Numbered from the stretch's first letter, positions 7,303-14,969 are shown. The stretch: 17,412 bases of DNA from an uncultured bacterium (GCA_934875675.1 CAKXIK010000053.1:1-17412); one strand, 5' to 3'. Made by a program: numbers and translations. The notes: generated by a model not told the origin, from the sequence alone.

Positions 7303-7352
7303 GATAAAATCTTGGAAAAACGCATAAATCTAAATTTTTCCTCGATTTTATC
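7303..7352. repeat. Stem-loop just after the ppk1 stop codon
   Basis: GATAAAATC (7303-7311) pairs with GATTTTATC (7344-7352). GGAAAAA (7314-7320) pairs with TTTTTCC (7335-7341) across a 2x2 internal loop, with a 14-base apex. It begins seven bases past the ppk1 stop. No U tract follows on the minus strand, so it looks more like an mRNA 3' stabiliser or processing element than a terminator. Bases 7166-7302 hold no gene or clear promoter. Confidence 0.5.
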
Positions 7353-7359
7353 CCCTTTC

Positions 7360-9480
7360 TCATAGGAGATTCGTATAAGTCTCTGTCGAACAATCCGAGT
7401 TTTGTTTTTCAATTGTTTTTAACCGTGTTTTAGCGCGGCGATAAAATTCAGCTTGCGAATTAATCGTTTTCTTGCCGCGTTTTGAAACGGGTACATAGGA
7501 AGAATCAGGGAGTTGTATCCGGGCATTTGTTGTATCGCTGAGCATCAGATTTAAGGTATCGAACAGCCGTTGACGCAGGTCGGGGTCTTCCACCGGGAAC
7601 ACAAGCTCAACCCGACGGTCAAGATTGCGGGGCATCCAGTCTGCGCTCCCCAGATAAATTTTGGGATTACCGCCGTTTTCAAACCGGAAAATGCGACTGT
7701 GCTCCAAAAGCTGACCAACAATACTGATAACGGTAATGTTTTCGCTAAGGCCGGCAATTCCGGCTTTCAAACAGCAGATTCCACGTATAATCAGTTGAAT
7801 AGGGACACCCGCCTGAGAAGCGGCATAAAGATGCTCTATAATCACCGGGTCAACAAGGGAATTGACCTTAACGATAATTCCGCACGGAAGCCCTTTCTGC
7901 GCGTTTTCCAGTTCTGTATCAATCAGTCGGCAGAATGCCGTTTTCATCCCGTCCGGTGCAACAATCATTTTGTTGTATTCGGGCGGGCGGGAGTATCCGG
8001 TTAGAACATTGAACAGTGAGGAAGCATCTTCCCCAAAGTAATCATTGCAAGTGAAAAGACCGATATCCGTATACAATCGTGCAGTGGAATCATTGTAATT
8101 TCCGGTGCTCATGTGAACATAACGGCGAATACCATCATCTTCCCGGCGAACGATCAATAATATTTTGCAATGAGTTTTTAAGCCGGAAAGACCGTATATG
8201 ACATGGCAGCCGGCAGCCTCCAGTTTTTTTGCCCAATGAATGTTGTTTTCTTCATCAAAGCGTGCCTTCAGCTCCACCAGAACGGTAACTTGTTTCCCGT
8301 TTTCTGCCGCTCGGATCAAAGCGGCAATAATCGGGGAATTACCGCTCACACGATACAGTGTCTGCTTGATGGCAAGCACATCAGGGTCAGCGGCAGCCTG
8401 ACGCACAAAATTTACCACGCAATCAAAGCTTTCATAGGGATGATGTACCATCCGGTCTTTTTTGCGAATCCAGGAAAACATATCTGTACAGCCGTAAAAA
8501 TCAGCAGATTCCACCGGCACAATGGCGGGAACACGCAGCTTATCGTATCCGGGCTGCATGCTGAATTTCATGCAGAAAGTCAGGTCAAGCGGACCGGGGA
8601 CCTCATATATATCGCAAGGCTGCACGTCAAGCATGTCAGTCAAAAATTCCATCGTTTCATGATCACAATTTTGCAGCAGCTCCAATCGTGCCGGTCGACC
8701 GCGTTTGCGCTCTTTGATGGATTTTTGAATTTCAGAAAGAAGGTCTTCCGCTTCCTCGTCAATTGAAAGATCAGAATCTCGGGTAACGCGAAACGGGCTC
8801 ATTGCCTTAATCGGGTGCAGTTCAAACAGCTTGTGCATCTGGAGCATGATGATGTTCTCTAACAGAATGAAGGAATGCGTACCGACTTCATCACTGGGAA
8901 GCTCCAAAAATCGAGAAAGAATCGATGGAACCTGCACTACGGCAAAGCTGGGTTCTTCCTCGTCTTCTCCTTTTAACCGAACCGCGATGTTCAGACTTTT
9001 GTTTGCCAACAGAGGGAACGGTCGGCTGCGGTCAACAGCCAGCGGGGTTAAAACAGGGAAGAGGATGCGGTCAAAATAATCTTCCAGATATCTTTTTTGA
9101 TATTCCGAAAGTTCTTCCGGACGGAGCAATGCGACCTTTTCACGATTCAATTCCGGCAGAATGGATCGATGAAAACAGGCGTACTGTCGATCACAGAAAT
9201 CGTGAATCTTTTCAGAAAGAGCAGAGAGTTGCTCCGTTGGCAGCATACCTGAAATATCGCGGATTTTATATTTGGAAAGAACCTGTTCTTGCAGACCGGC
9301 AACACGCACCATAAAAAATTCATCCAGATTTGAGGCAGTAATGGAAAGAAATTTCATCCGTTCTAATACGGGGCTGTCTTTTTTTGTTGCTTCCTCCAGC
9401 ACTCGACCGTTAAAATCCATCCAACTGAGTTCCCGGTTGGTAAAAGGCGGAGGGGTGGGAGATACTTCTTTTTTTATCAT
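7360..9480 (-). CDS. ppk1: Polyphosphate kinase 1 (PPK1)
   Basis: Reversibly transfers the ATP gamma-phosphate onto polyphosphate chains. The 706-residue length is normal. Visible features: the N-terminal NRELSWMDFNGRVLEEA (15-31), ANLDEFFMVRVAGL with its conserved FFMVR, HHPYESF from 346, KARFDEENNIHWAKKLE (405-421), and the two C-terminal phospholipase-D-like domains. The autophosphorylated histidine is probably His437 in LKTHCKI, and the second conserved active-site histidine is His456 in YVHMSTGNYN. No key residue looks lost. The ATG at 9480 has AAAGGA 11 bases upstream. It is the second gene of a two-gene operon, 47 bases after the Ppx/GppA-like gene. Enterobacteria have the reverse order, ppk then ppx. 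Confidence 0.95.
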   Translation of the reverse strand: MIKKEVSPTPPPFTNRELSWMDFNGRVLEEATKKDSPVLERMKFLSITASNLDEFFMVRVAGLQEQVLSKYKIRDISGMLPTEQLSALSEKIHDFCDRQYACFHRSILPELNREKVALLRPEELSEYQKRYLEDYFDRILFPVLTPLAVDRSRPFPLLANKSLNIAVRLKGEDEEEPSFAVVQVPSILSRFLELPSDEVGTHSFILLENIIMLQMHKLFELHPIKAMSPFRVTRDSDLSIDEEAEDLLSEIQKSIKERKRGRPARLELLQNCDHETMEFLTDMLDVQPCDIYEVPGPLDLTFCMKFSMQPGYDKLRVPAIVPVESADFYGCTDMFSWIRKKDRMVHHPYESFDCVVNFVRQAAADPDVLAIKQTLYRVSGNSPIIAALIRAAENGKQVTVLVELKARFDEENNIHWAKKLEAAGCHVIYGLSGLKTHCKILLIVRREDDGIRRYVHMSTGNYNDSTARLYTDIGLFTCNDYFGEDASSLFNVLTGYSRPPEYNKMIVAPDGMKTAFCRLIDTELENAQKGLPCGIIVKVNSLVDPVIIEHLYAASQAGVPIQLIIRGICCLKAGIAGLSENITVISIVGQLLEHSRIFRFENGGNPKIYLGSADWMPRNLDRRVELVFPVEDPDLRQRLFDTLNLMLSDTTNARIQLPDSSYVPVSKRGKKTINSQAEFYRRAKTRLKTIEKQNSDCSTETYTNLL

Positions 9481-9527
9481 AGTTGCTTGCGTCCTTTCGG
9501 AAAAAATAAACGGTTGCCTGGAGCCGA

Positions 9528-11084
9528 TCAGAAAAAGCTGTTGTTTGCCTTAATCAGAAGAGTTGGTTTTAATCCGAAAACTTCTTCAAAGAAACCAGAG
9601 CACTGCGCAAAAGCCCAGCTTTCCAGTGCAGCGTTGCCATTAGCACAGGCGGTAATGCGCAACTCATTTTCTTCAATTTTGATTTTAAAATCACAGAGCT
9701 TTTGCTTTTTGGAGCAATCGAGTGCATTCGCCAGGCGAAAAATTGCACTCAGTTTGGAAACCAACAGCCGTTCTGCTTCAGAAAGCAGCATGAAGTCTGC
9801 ATCGGTGGAAACAGGTGCGGACTGAATTTCCTGTCGCGCAATTTGTGCAACCAGAAGATTATCACGGGCACAAAGACCGTAAAGGCGGAGTGAACGAATC
9901 AAAGAAAAGGTGGATTCCGAGTGAGTGCTGGAATTGACGTGGTATCCACATTCGTGCAGTAAGGCGGACAGTTCCAGTAACAAGCGGTCTGCACGCCCCA
10001 GACCGTGCAGAGTTTTCATTTTATCAAACAGCAGACATGCGGTTTCCAACACAAATTCGCGGTGTGCATCATTTGGATTAAACTGAGCGGCAATTTCCTT
10101 TGCGCACGCAACAGAACCTTTGCGTAACTCACGTGAATAAGCAGCGGCTTCTCCGGGAATCAGCAGAGTGCGCATCACCGCATCCGGCAGTTCTGCATGC
10201 GGAACCCAGACTTCTTCTGCAGAAAGGGATGCAAGCGGCTGTTGTAAAATTGCGCAAGCCATCATCAAAGAAGCTGCGTGTTCCTCCGAAACATTAAATT
10301 TGAAACCTATTTTCTGAGGTGTCATCCCTTCCATCTGACGGGATAATGCACACAAATCGGCAGTTTTTACCCGATAGAGTCCGTTTTCCTGCGGTGCGGA
10401 ACAAATGCGCGCCAATTCCTCAGGCTCGGTTCCGGCGGCAATTAATTGTTCCGATTTTTTGGAAGAATAAAAGAAATCAAGCTGTCGGAATAACACGGTC
10501 AAATACTCCTGCAGCATTTCGGAAAAACCGGGCGATTGTATCGGGGAATCTCCAAATAGGTCCTGTAATTTTAAGGTTCCAACGGGAAGCGTTTGTGCAA
10601 ATGCAACCATATTGCCCCGGCAGAGCGCAATGCCCGTGTTTCCGGTTCCGATATAGGAAAGCAACGCATTGGTGGGAAGCAACCCGTTTTGTGCTAAAAT
10701 GGAAAATGCCTGAAAATAAATGAGTGATTTTTCTTCATCTTCGTCCAGAATAGTCAAATCGAGCCCGTTCTGAATTCGAAGCATATCAGCAATATATGCC
10801 CGGTTCTGGGCTTCGCGGAGAGCTGTAGTAGCAACCATCCGGTATTGTGTTACGCCGCAGGATTTCATTTCAGCGGAAAAACCGTTGAGAATTTTGGAAA
10901 GTTCCAAAAAACTTTCATAGCTGATTTTTCCCGAATGAAAAACCTCCCGACCAAGGTGAAGAGGAATTTCCAGTCGTTCCAGATCCTGAATAGAACCTTT
11001 TCTTAACTGTGATATGTGCATTTTTATTCGATTGGAGCCAATGTCGATCACTGCAGCTGCTTTTGAAGCTTTTTTTTCTGCCAA
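9528..11084 (-). CDS. Ppx/GppA-family protein with altered active sites
   Basis: Family members hydrolyse polyphosphate ends or pppGpp in an actin-like ATPase-fold N-terminal half, with an HD-type C-terminal domain. This 518-residue protein has the first phosphate loop VIDIGSN (12-18), ATTALREAQN (85-94) and the acidic pair at 117-118 where the catalytic glutamate is expected. The second loop, normally DIGGGSTE, reads YIGTGNTG (144-151), losing the Asp and Glu. In the HD domain the HD pair reads HE (377-378) and the usual IARYHR reads IARQEI (415-420). Activity may be reduced or altered. The TTG start at 11084 is chosen because GGGAGGG lies seven bases upstream; upstream in-frame codons extend to 11183 but cross the promoter. 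It leads the operon with ppk1. Confidence 0.85.
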   Translation of the reverse strand: MAEKKASKAAAVIDIGSNRIKMHISQLRKGSIQDLERLEIPLHLGREVFHSGKISYESFLELSKILNGFSAEMKSCGVTQYRMVATTALREAQNRAYIADMLRIQNGLDLTILDEDEEKSLIYFQAFSILAQNGLLPTNALLSYIGTGNTGIALCRGNMVAFAQTLPVGTLKLQDLFGDSPIQSPGFSEMLQEYLTVLFRQLDFFYSSKKSEQLIAAGTEPEELARICSAPQENGLYRVKTADLCALSRQMEGMTPQKIGFKFNVSEEHAASLMMACAILQQPLASLSAEEVWVPHAELPDAVMRTLLIPGEAAAYSRELRKGSVACAKEIAAQFNPNDAHREFVLETACLLFDKMKTLHGLGRADRLLLELSALLHECGYHVNSSTHSESTFSLIRSLRLYGLCARDNLLVAQIARQEIQSAPVSTDADFMLLSEAERLLVSKLSAIFRLANALDCSKKQKLCDFKIKIEENELRITACANGNAALESWAFAQCSGFFEEVFGLKPTLLIKANNSFF

Positions 11085-11142
11085 AACGATCCCTCCCGGT
11101 TCCGGAATTCTTTTTTTGATTCGTGTGCAATAGTTTACTATT

Positions 11143-11151
11143 ATTATAACA
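11143..11151 (-). promoter_or_regulatory. Extended -10 promoter for the ppx-ppk1 operon
   Basis: On the minus strand TGT followed by TATAAT (11148-11143) forms an extended -10. The -35 position is poor (TATTCT). Transcription from about 11136 gives a leader of about 50 bases before the TTG start. Confidence 0.6.
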
Positions 11152-11234
11152 AGTTTGCCGCTAAAAGAATAGCACAATCCCAATTTTTATTCGTAGATGA
11201 CCAGTAATTTACATCGGTGTCACAAACACATCCC

Positions 11235-11250
11235 AAATTGTTTACAATTT
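11235..11250. promoter_or_regulatory. Palindromic candidate operator upstream of the acpS operon promoter
   Basis: AAATTGT-TT-ACAATTT is a perfect 7-bp dyad. The ten-base TTTACAATTT (11241-11250) recurs inverted as AAATTGTAAA at 11269-11278, and TTCAAT-TG-ATTGAA (11257-11270) sits between, overlapping the -35 box. This pattern suits a dimeric repressor, though AT-rich composition raises the chance rate. Confidence 0.4.
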
Positions 11251-11265
11251 AGCAGGTTCAATTGA

Positions 11266-11294
11266 TTGAAATTGTAAAATTGATATGCTATAAT
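11266..11294 (+). promoter_or_regulatory. SigA-type promoter for the acpS operon
   Basis: TTGAAA (11266-11271), exactly 17 bases, and consensus TATAAT (11289-11294). The leader is about 75 bases to the TTG at 11376. Confidence 0.75.
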
Positions 11295-11375
11295 GAACTA
11301 ACTTAATGCAGATTGGCAAAAAGAATTCAGTTAAAAAACGTATTATTTTGCCGGTAATCGGAAGGAGCAATTGAG

Positions 11376-11912
11376 TTGGACGTATTTATTGAACAGATTG
11401 TGAAAAAGAAATGGAATAACAAGGATTATCTCAAAATTGCCGGTATCATCATCGGCGGCATTGTTCTCTTCTTTGTGCTGAACTATGTCGGATTAATGCT
11501 GGGATTTCAGATTTGGATGATGCTCTTTACGATTATTACAGCGGGAATTGTTTTTTTAATGTGGTACCTGATTTCCAATATGCGGGTGGAATTTGAATAT
11601 AGTGTAACAAACGGATACGTCGTGATTGATAAAATTGTTTCGCGCCGCAGAAGAAAAAGAATGATTACATTTGAATCGCGTGATGTAGAGGCAATGCAGA
11701 TTTATAAGCCGGAACTTTATGCAGAACGTAACTTTGGCAAGGTGCTTGAACTGTACGACGCCAACCCGGATCATGAAGCATGGTGCATGGAGCTGACGCA
11801 TAAGGATTACGGTCATACCTTGGTTGTGTTTTCTCCCGATGAGCGCACATTGGCTGCAATCAAACCGTTTTTGAAAAGACAGGTGGCGTTTCATGCTTTT
11901 AACCGGATTTGA
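11376..11912 (+). CDS. Small two-TM membrane protein (DUF6106-like)
   Basis: This 178-residue protein has a short charged N terminus, two membrane segments at about 20-41 and 44-67, and a cytosolic C-terminal domain with an arginine/lysine cluster (RRRRKR near 90-95). The opening MDVFIEQIVKKK resembles uncharacterised clostridial DUF6106 proteins; that assignment is from memory and not certain. The TTG start at 11376 has GAAGGAG eight bases upstream. Its end overlaps acpS by 20 bases, so the two are translationally coupled and probably co-regulated. No enzymatic motif is visible. A PH-like fold in the C-terminal part, as in YcxB-type proteins, is possible. Confidence 0.75.
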   Translation: MDVFIEQIVKKKWNNKDYLKIAGIIIGGIVLFFVLNYVGLMLGFQIWMMLFTIITAGIVFLMWYLISNMRVEFEYSVTNGYVVIDKIVSRRRRKRMITFESRDVEAMQIYKPELYAERNFGKVLELYDANPDHEAWCMELTHKDYGHTLVVFSPDERTLAAIKPFLKRQVAFHAFNRI

Positions 11913-12264
11913 TCTGGTCGAAATCGACCGCATCCGGGAAGCTATGCAGCGTCCGCGTTTTTGCCGCAGGGTTCTTGGTGAGGAAGAATACCGTCAGTTG
12001 TCACTGCGCGGTTTTCCCTGCCAGAGCGTTGCGGCAAGTTTTTGCGCGAAAGAAGCGTTTGGCAAAGCGCTCGGAACTGGAATTTCTGGATTTGCGCTGG
12101 CAGATGTTCAGTTGCTGCGAAAAGAAAACGGAGCGCCTTATCTTTCTTTGGCCGGGGAAGCAAAGCGACTGGCTCAGGAGAAAAATGCTGATTTTTCAGT
12201 CAGCGTTACGCACACACGTCTTTATGCCGCCGCAGTTGTTGTGGGCGAAGTGCGGGAAAAATGA
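11893..12264 (+). CDS. acpS: Holo-[acyl-carrier-protein] synthase (AcpS)
   Basis: Transfers 4'-phosphopantetheine from CoA to the serine of apo-acyl carrier protein, activating fatty-acid synthesis. The 123-residue length is normal for the trimeric AcpS type. The metal-binding Asp7 is in GFDLVEIDRI, and Glu54 is in FCAKEAFGKALGTG. The C-terminal SVTHT matches the usual SISHt motif. The ATG at 11893 lies inside the end of the preceding gene, with AGGTGG six bases upstream. It is 33 bases before nnrE-nnrD, an arrangement common in Firmicutes. Confidence 0.95.
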   Translation: MLLTGFDLVEIDRIREAMQRPRFCRRVLGEEEYRQLSLRGFPCQSVAASFCAKEAFGKALGTGISGFALADVQLLRKENGAPYLSLAGEAKRLAQEKNADFSVSVTHTRLYAAAVVVGEVREK

Positions 12265-12297
12265 AAATTTTCTGCTCAGGAAAGGAGTATGGACAAA

Positions 12298-13842
12298 ATG
12301 AAAGTGGTTTTGAATGCCGCACAGACGCGGGAATTGGAAAATCGGGCGGCTCAGGCCGGAATTTGTCATTTTGAATTGATGGAGCGCGCCGGAAATGCTG
12401 CGGCGCGCTTTTTGCTTACCAATTGCAATGCGGCAGAAAGGCGAACACTGGTTCTGTGCGGCAATGGCAATAATGGCGGCGATGGTTTTGTGATTGCGCG
12501 TGTTTTGGCACAGACAGGCGGCAGGGTGGATGTTTTGTTTGTCAAGGGTGCTCCCCGTACTCAGGATGCAGTTGCAATGCTGCAACAGGCGCAAAAGGAA
12601 AAAATATCTTTTTATGATCTTGCCGGCTTTGCGGATAGCGCGGATGAACTGTGTCAGTCAGCAGAATTGATTGTAGATGCGGTTTACGGAATCGGGTTTC
12701 ACGGTGAAGCGGATGAAAACACTGCCAAAGTGCTCAGGATGGCCAATAACAGTACCGCATATAAAGTAGCCATTGATATTCCGAGCGGAACGGAATGCGA
12801 CTCCGCAAGGACGGCAGGGATATGTTTTGAAGCGGATGAAACCGTGACATTTTCCACGGCAAAACCCGTGCATTGGCACATGCCTGCAGAGGAGAAATGC
12901 GGAAAAATTACCGTCCTTTCCATTGGAATTCCGGAGGAAATTCTTCAGCAGCAACCAGCACAGGCGATGGTGCCGGATCATGATTGGGTTGCCTCGGTTT
13001 TGCCGGCACGCCAACGGGACAGCAATAAGGGAACTTTCGGAAAAGCTCTTTGTGTGTGCGGCTCCTATGGAATGGCTGGGGCTGCAATGATGGCAGCCTC
13101 TGCTGCGCTGCGCTGCGGTGCAGGCTTAGTTCAACTTGCAATTCCGTGTTCGATATATCCTTGTGTAGCCTCACGATTGTTGGAACCGGTGATGCTTCCG
13201 CTGACGGAATCAGAAGAAGGACGTCTTTGTGAGCAGAGTGCCCCGTTATTACAGGAGGCTTTGTGCAAGGCCTCTTCGTGTTTGATCGGATGTGGTACGG
13301 GTGCAGATGAGAAGACGGCAGAAGTGGTGCTAAAGCTGCTTAGGGAAAGCAAAATTCCTACGGTATTGGATGCAGACGGCATAAATTGTATTGCTTCGCA
13401 TAAAGATATTTTGAAAACAGTTAAGGCACCAGTGATCTTGACACCGCATCCGGGAGAAATGGCTCGGCTTACCGGGCAAACGGTTACACAGGTGCAGTCT
13501 GCAAGAACGCGAATCGCTGCGGATTTTGCAAGAGAATATGGGGTTGTTCTGGTTCTTAAAGGGCATCATACGGTTATTGCAGTGCCGGACGGCAGACAGT
13601 GGGTGAACCCCACAGGGAATGCCGGAATGGCGCGAGGAGGAAGCGGAGATCTGCTTGCGGGAATGATTGTCGCATTTTTGGCACAGGGAATGTCCGCAGA
13701 GGATGCCGCCGTTGCAGCAGTTTATCTTCATGGTGCTGCCGGAGATTGCTGTGCAAAAAAATATTCTCAAATATCTATGCTGCCACATGAGATGCTGGAG
13801 GAATTACCCGGGCTGTTTTTGAATTTGGAACAACGGGGCTGA
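12298..13842 (+). CDS. nnrD: Bifunctional NAD(P)H-hydrate epimerase/dehydratase
   Basis: Repairs damaged NADH and NADPH. The N-terminal YjeF domain epimerises R-hydrates to S-hydrates, and the C-terminal ribokinase-like domain dehydrates the S form using ADP. Both domains look complete in 514 residues. Epimerase: GNGNNGGDG at 55-63, Asp127 in DAVYGIG, and IDIPSG at 159-164. Dehydratase: KGTFGK at 244-249, TPHPGEM ending at 388, and NPTGNAGMARGGSGD at 437-451 with the catalytic aspartate. The ATG at 12298 lies ten bases after AAAGGAG; the in-frame ATG at 12289 is only one base from it and is unlikely. The next gene starts five bases after the stop, so this is operonic. Confidence 0.95.
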   Translation: MKVVLNAAQTRELENRAAQAGICHFELMERAGNAAARFLLTNCNAAERRTLVLCGNGNNGGDGFVIARVLAQTGGRVDVLFVKGAPRTQDAVAMLQQAQKEKISFYDLAGFADSADELCQSAELIVDAVYGIGFHGEADENTAKVLRMANNSTAYKVAIDIPSGTECDSARTAGICFEADETVTFSTAKPVHWHMPAEEKCGKITVLSIGIPEEILQQQPAQAMVPDHDWVASVLPARQRDSNKGTFGKALCVCGSYGMAGAAMMAASAALRCGAGLVQLAIPCSIYPCVASRLLEPVMLPLTESEEGRLCEQSAPLLQEALCKASSCLIGCGTGADEKTAEVVLKLLRESKIPTVLDADGINCIASHKDILKTVKAPVILTPHPGEMARLTGQTVTQVQSARTRIAADFAREYGVVLVLKGHHTVIAVPDGRQWVNPTGNAGMARGGSGDLLAGMIVAFLAQGMSAEDAAVAAVYLHGAAGDCCAKKYSQISMLPHEMLEELPGLFLNLEQRG

Positions 13843-13847
13843 TCTGT

Positions 13848-14354
13848 TTGAAACGTGTGCTCTTATCCGTGGTTCTGTTGATTACTTTATTGGCTGGCTG
13901 TTCGTCTCCTATTGGTGTCAGTGCACCAACGGCTCCTGTAATAGAATTTGAATCAGAAATTTCTTCCAATTGTGATGATCTTACCTTTGGTGGGGTATGG
14001 GACAGTACGGAAACCGGAATTTTTGAGCTTGTCCTAAACTATCCACAGACGGTCAATGGTACAACTTACTTGTGTAACGGTGAAACCGTAACGATTACCC
14101 TTGGAAGTTTGAACCAGACAGTTGCACTTGCAGATTTGCCGCAAAACGGACTGCCGCGCGTGTTGTTTGAAATTTTTCGAGTATGTTCCGCGGGCACCGG
14201 CTTGCACGAGCCTATTCAGGATGGAGAATGGTGGAATTTTTCAGGTAGCTGTTTTGGAAATACCTTTGTATTACAAACAGATTCTGCCGGTGCTATTCGG
14301 ACGATTGTGATAGAGCAGCAAAACATCAAGATTAGTTTTCTGACAGAAGAATGA
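13848..14354 (+). CDS. Lipoprotein of unknown function (YdcC/GerS position)
   Basis: This 168-residue protein starts with a clear lipoprotein signal peptide: a basic start (MKR), a hydrophobic core and the lipobox LLAGC, with Cys18 as the lipidated residue. The mature part is rich in predicted beta strands (for example GIFELVLNYP, ETVTITLGSL, NTFVLQTDSAGAIRTIVIE) and has several further cysteines. The rhythm of LP..., GEWW and TDSAG resembles LolA-like folds, and in Bacillus and Clostridioides the LolA-like sporulation lipoproteins YdcC and GerS sit between acpS and alr-ndoA or beside alr. It is much shorter than those, so equivalence is inference. The TTG start at 13848 is five bases after the nnrD stop, with CGGGG as a weak ribosome site. 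A terminator follows. Confidence 0.75.
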   Translation: MKRVLLSVVLLITLLAGCSSPIGVSAPTAPVIEFESEISSNCDDLTFGGVWDSTETGIFELVLNYPQTVNGTTYLCNGETVTITLGSLNQTVALADLPQNGLPRVLFEIFRVCSAGTGLHEPIQDGEWWNFSGSCFGNTFVLQTDSAGAIRTIVIEQQNIKISFLTEE

Positions 14355-14396
14355 AAAACATAAATTAAGTAACGCTCCTGTGTGATGATTTCGGGA

Positions 14397-14433
14397 AAAG
14401 ATCTGTCTGCAAAAACGGGCAGGTCTTTTTTTT
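14397..14433 (+). terminator. Rho-independent terminator of the acpS operon
   Basis: AAAGATCTGTCT (14397-14408) pairs with GGGCAGGTCTTT (14417-14428), 12 bp including G-U pairs, followed by a run of eight T. It ends the membrane protein-acpS-nnrD-lipoprotein transcript. Confidence 0.85.
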
Positions 14434-14460
14434 GTCATTTTTTCGCTCCGTGAATATGAT
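14432..14460 (+). promoter_or_regulatory. SigA-type promoter for the ndoA-like gene
   Basis: TTGTCA (14432-14437), exactly 17 bases, and TATGAT (14455-14460). It begins in the U tract of the preceding terminator and isolates the toxin gene from the upstream operon. Confidence 0.7.
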
Positions 14461-14520
14461 GGATTAAAAGAAATCCGCTGAACGCTGAATATTTCCAAAA
14501 AACAGCGGCAACACTATTTT

Positions 14521-14532
14521 TGTCAGCTGACA
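14521..14532. promoter_or_regulatory. 12-bp palindrome in the ndoA-like leader
   Basis: TGTCAGCTGACA is a perfect palindrome, flanked by TATT and AATA. Upstream, CCGCTG (14475-14480) pairs with CAGCGG (14503-14508). Both lie in the leader of about 90 bases and could be an operator or RNA structure. Confidence 0.4.
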
Positions 14533-14559
14533 GAATAGAATTACGGAGCGTGAATAATC

Positions 14560-14922
14560 GTGATTGTACACAGAGGAGATATTTATTACGCTGACTTAAG
14601 TCCCGTTGTGGGGTCAGAGCAGGGCGGTGTGCGCCCGGTGCTAATTGTTCAAAATGATGTCGGAAACAAATATAGTCCAACCGTAATTGCAGCTGCCATT
14701 ACCAGTCAGCGGGATAAAGCGCAGTTGCCAACGCATATTAAACTTGACTGCGGAACCAGCGGGCTTGCAAAAGAATCCATCGTCCTGTTGGAACAGATTC
14801 GCACATTGGATAAACGCCGGTTGCGTGAGTGTATGGGTACATTAGATGATGAGTCTATGCGGCAAATCAATAAAGCGCTTTCAGTTAGTTTTGGATTGGA
14901 TCCGTCGCGCAGAACTCTCTAA
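14560..14922 (+). CDS. ndoA: NdoA/MazF-family endoribonuclease toxin homologue
   Basis: The 120-residue protein closely resembles B. subtilis NdoA (EndoA/MazF, 116 residues), a dimeric endoribonuclease that cuts mRNA at UACAU. The N-terminal motif RGDIYYADLSPVVGSEQGGVRPVLIVQ is typical, and both catalytic positions known for NdoA are present, Arg25 and Thr48. The GTG start at 14560 has ACGGAGCG upstream with about 11 bases of spacing. The antitoxin gene (ndoAI), normally just in front, is missing: only a terminator, promoter and leader fill 14355-14559. The alanine racemase gene usual in this neighbourhood is also absent. Two CotF-like genes follow 47 bases later and may be cotranscribed. Cleavage specificity here is inferred from the family. 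Confidence 0.93.
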   Translation: MIVHRGDIYYADLSPVVGSEQGGVRPVLIVQNDVGNKYSPTVIAAAITSQRDKAQLPTHIKLDCGTSGLAKESIVLLEQIRTLDKRRLRECMGTLDDESMRQINKALSVSFGLDPSRRTL

Positions 14923-14969
14923 GGGCTACATAGACCATTGCGTCTGCCCGAAGAAAAGGAGATACGACT

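Noticed and set aside
7384..7390. TGTCGAA (0A box) near the ppk1 end
   Set aside because: It lies inside coding sequence with no promoter. A heptamer is expected about twice by chance in this window.
7206..7412. 68-codon TTG-start frame between ppk1 and pfkA on the minus strand
   Set aside because: It overlaps the end of ppk1, has no ribosome binding site, runs through the stem-loop at 7303-7352 and resembles no protein I know.
11085..11183. 33-codon N-terminal extension of the Ppx/GppA-like protein
   Set aside because: It would cross the extended -10 promoter. GGGAGGG correctly precedes the TTG at 11084, and family homology begins just after it.
14435..14680. 81-codon minus-strand frame over the ndoA leader, considered as an antisense antitoxin
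   Set aside because: It has no ribosome binding site and no antitoxin-like sequence, and half of it is the mirror of the ndoA coding region.
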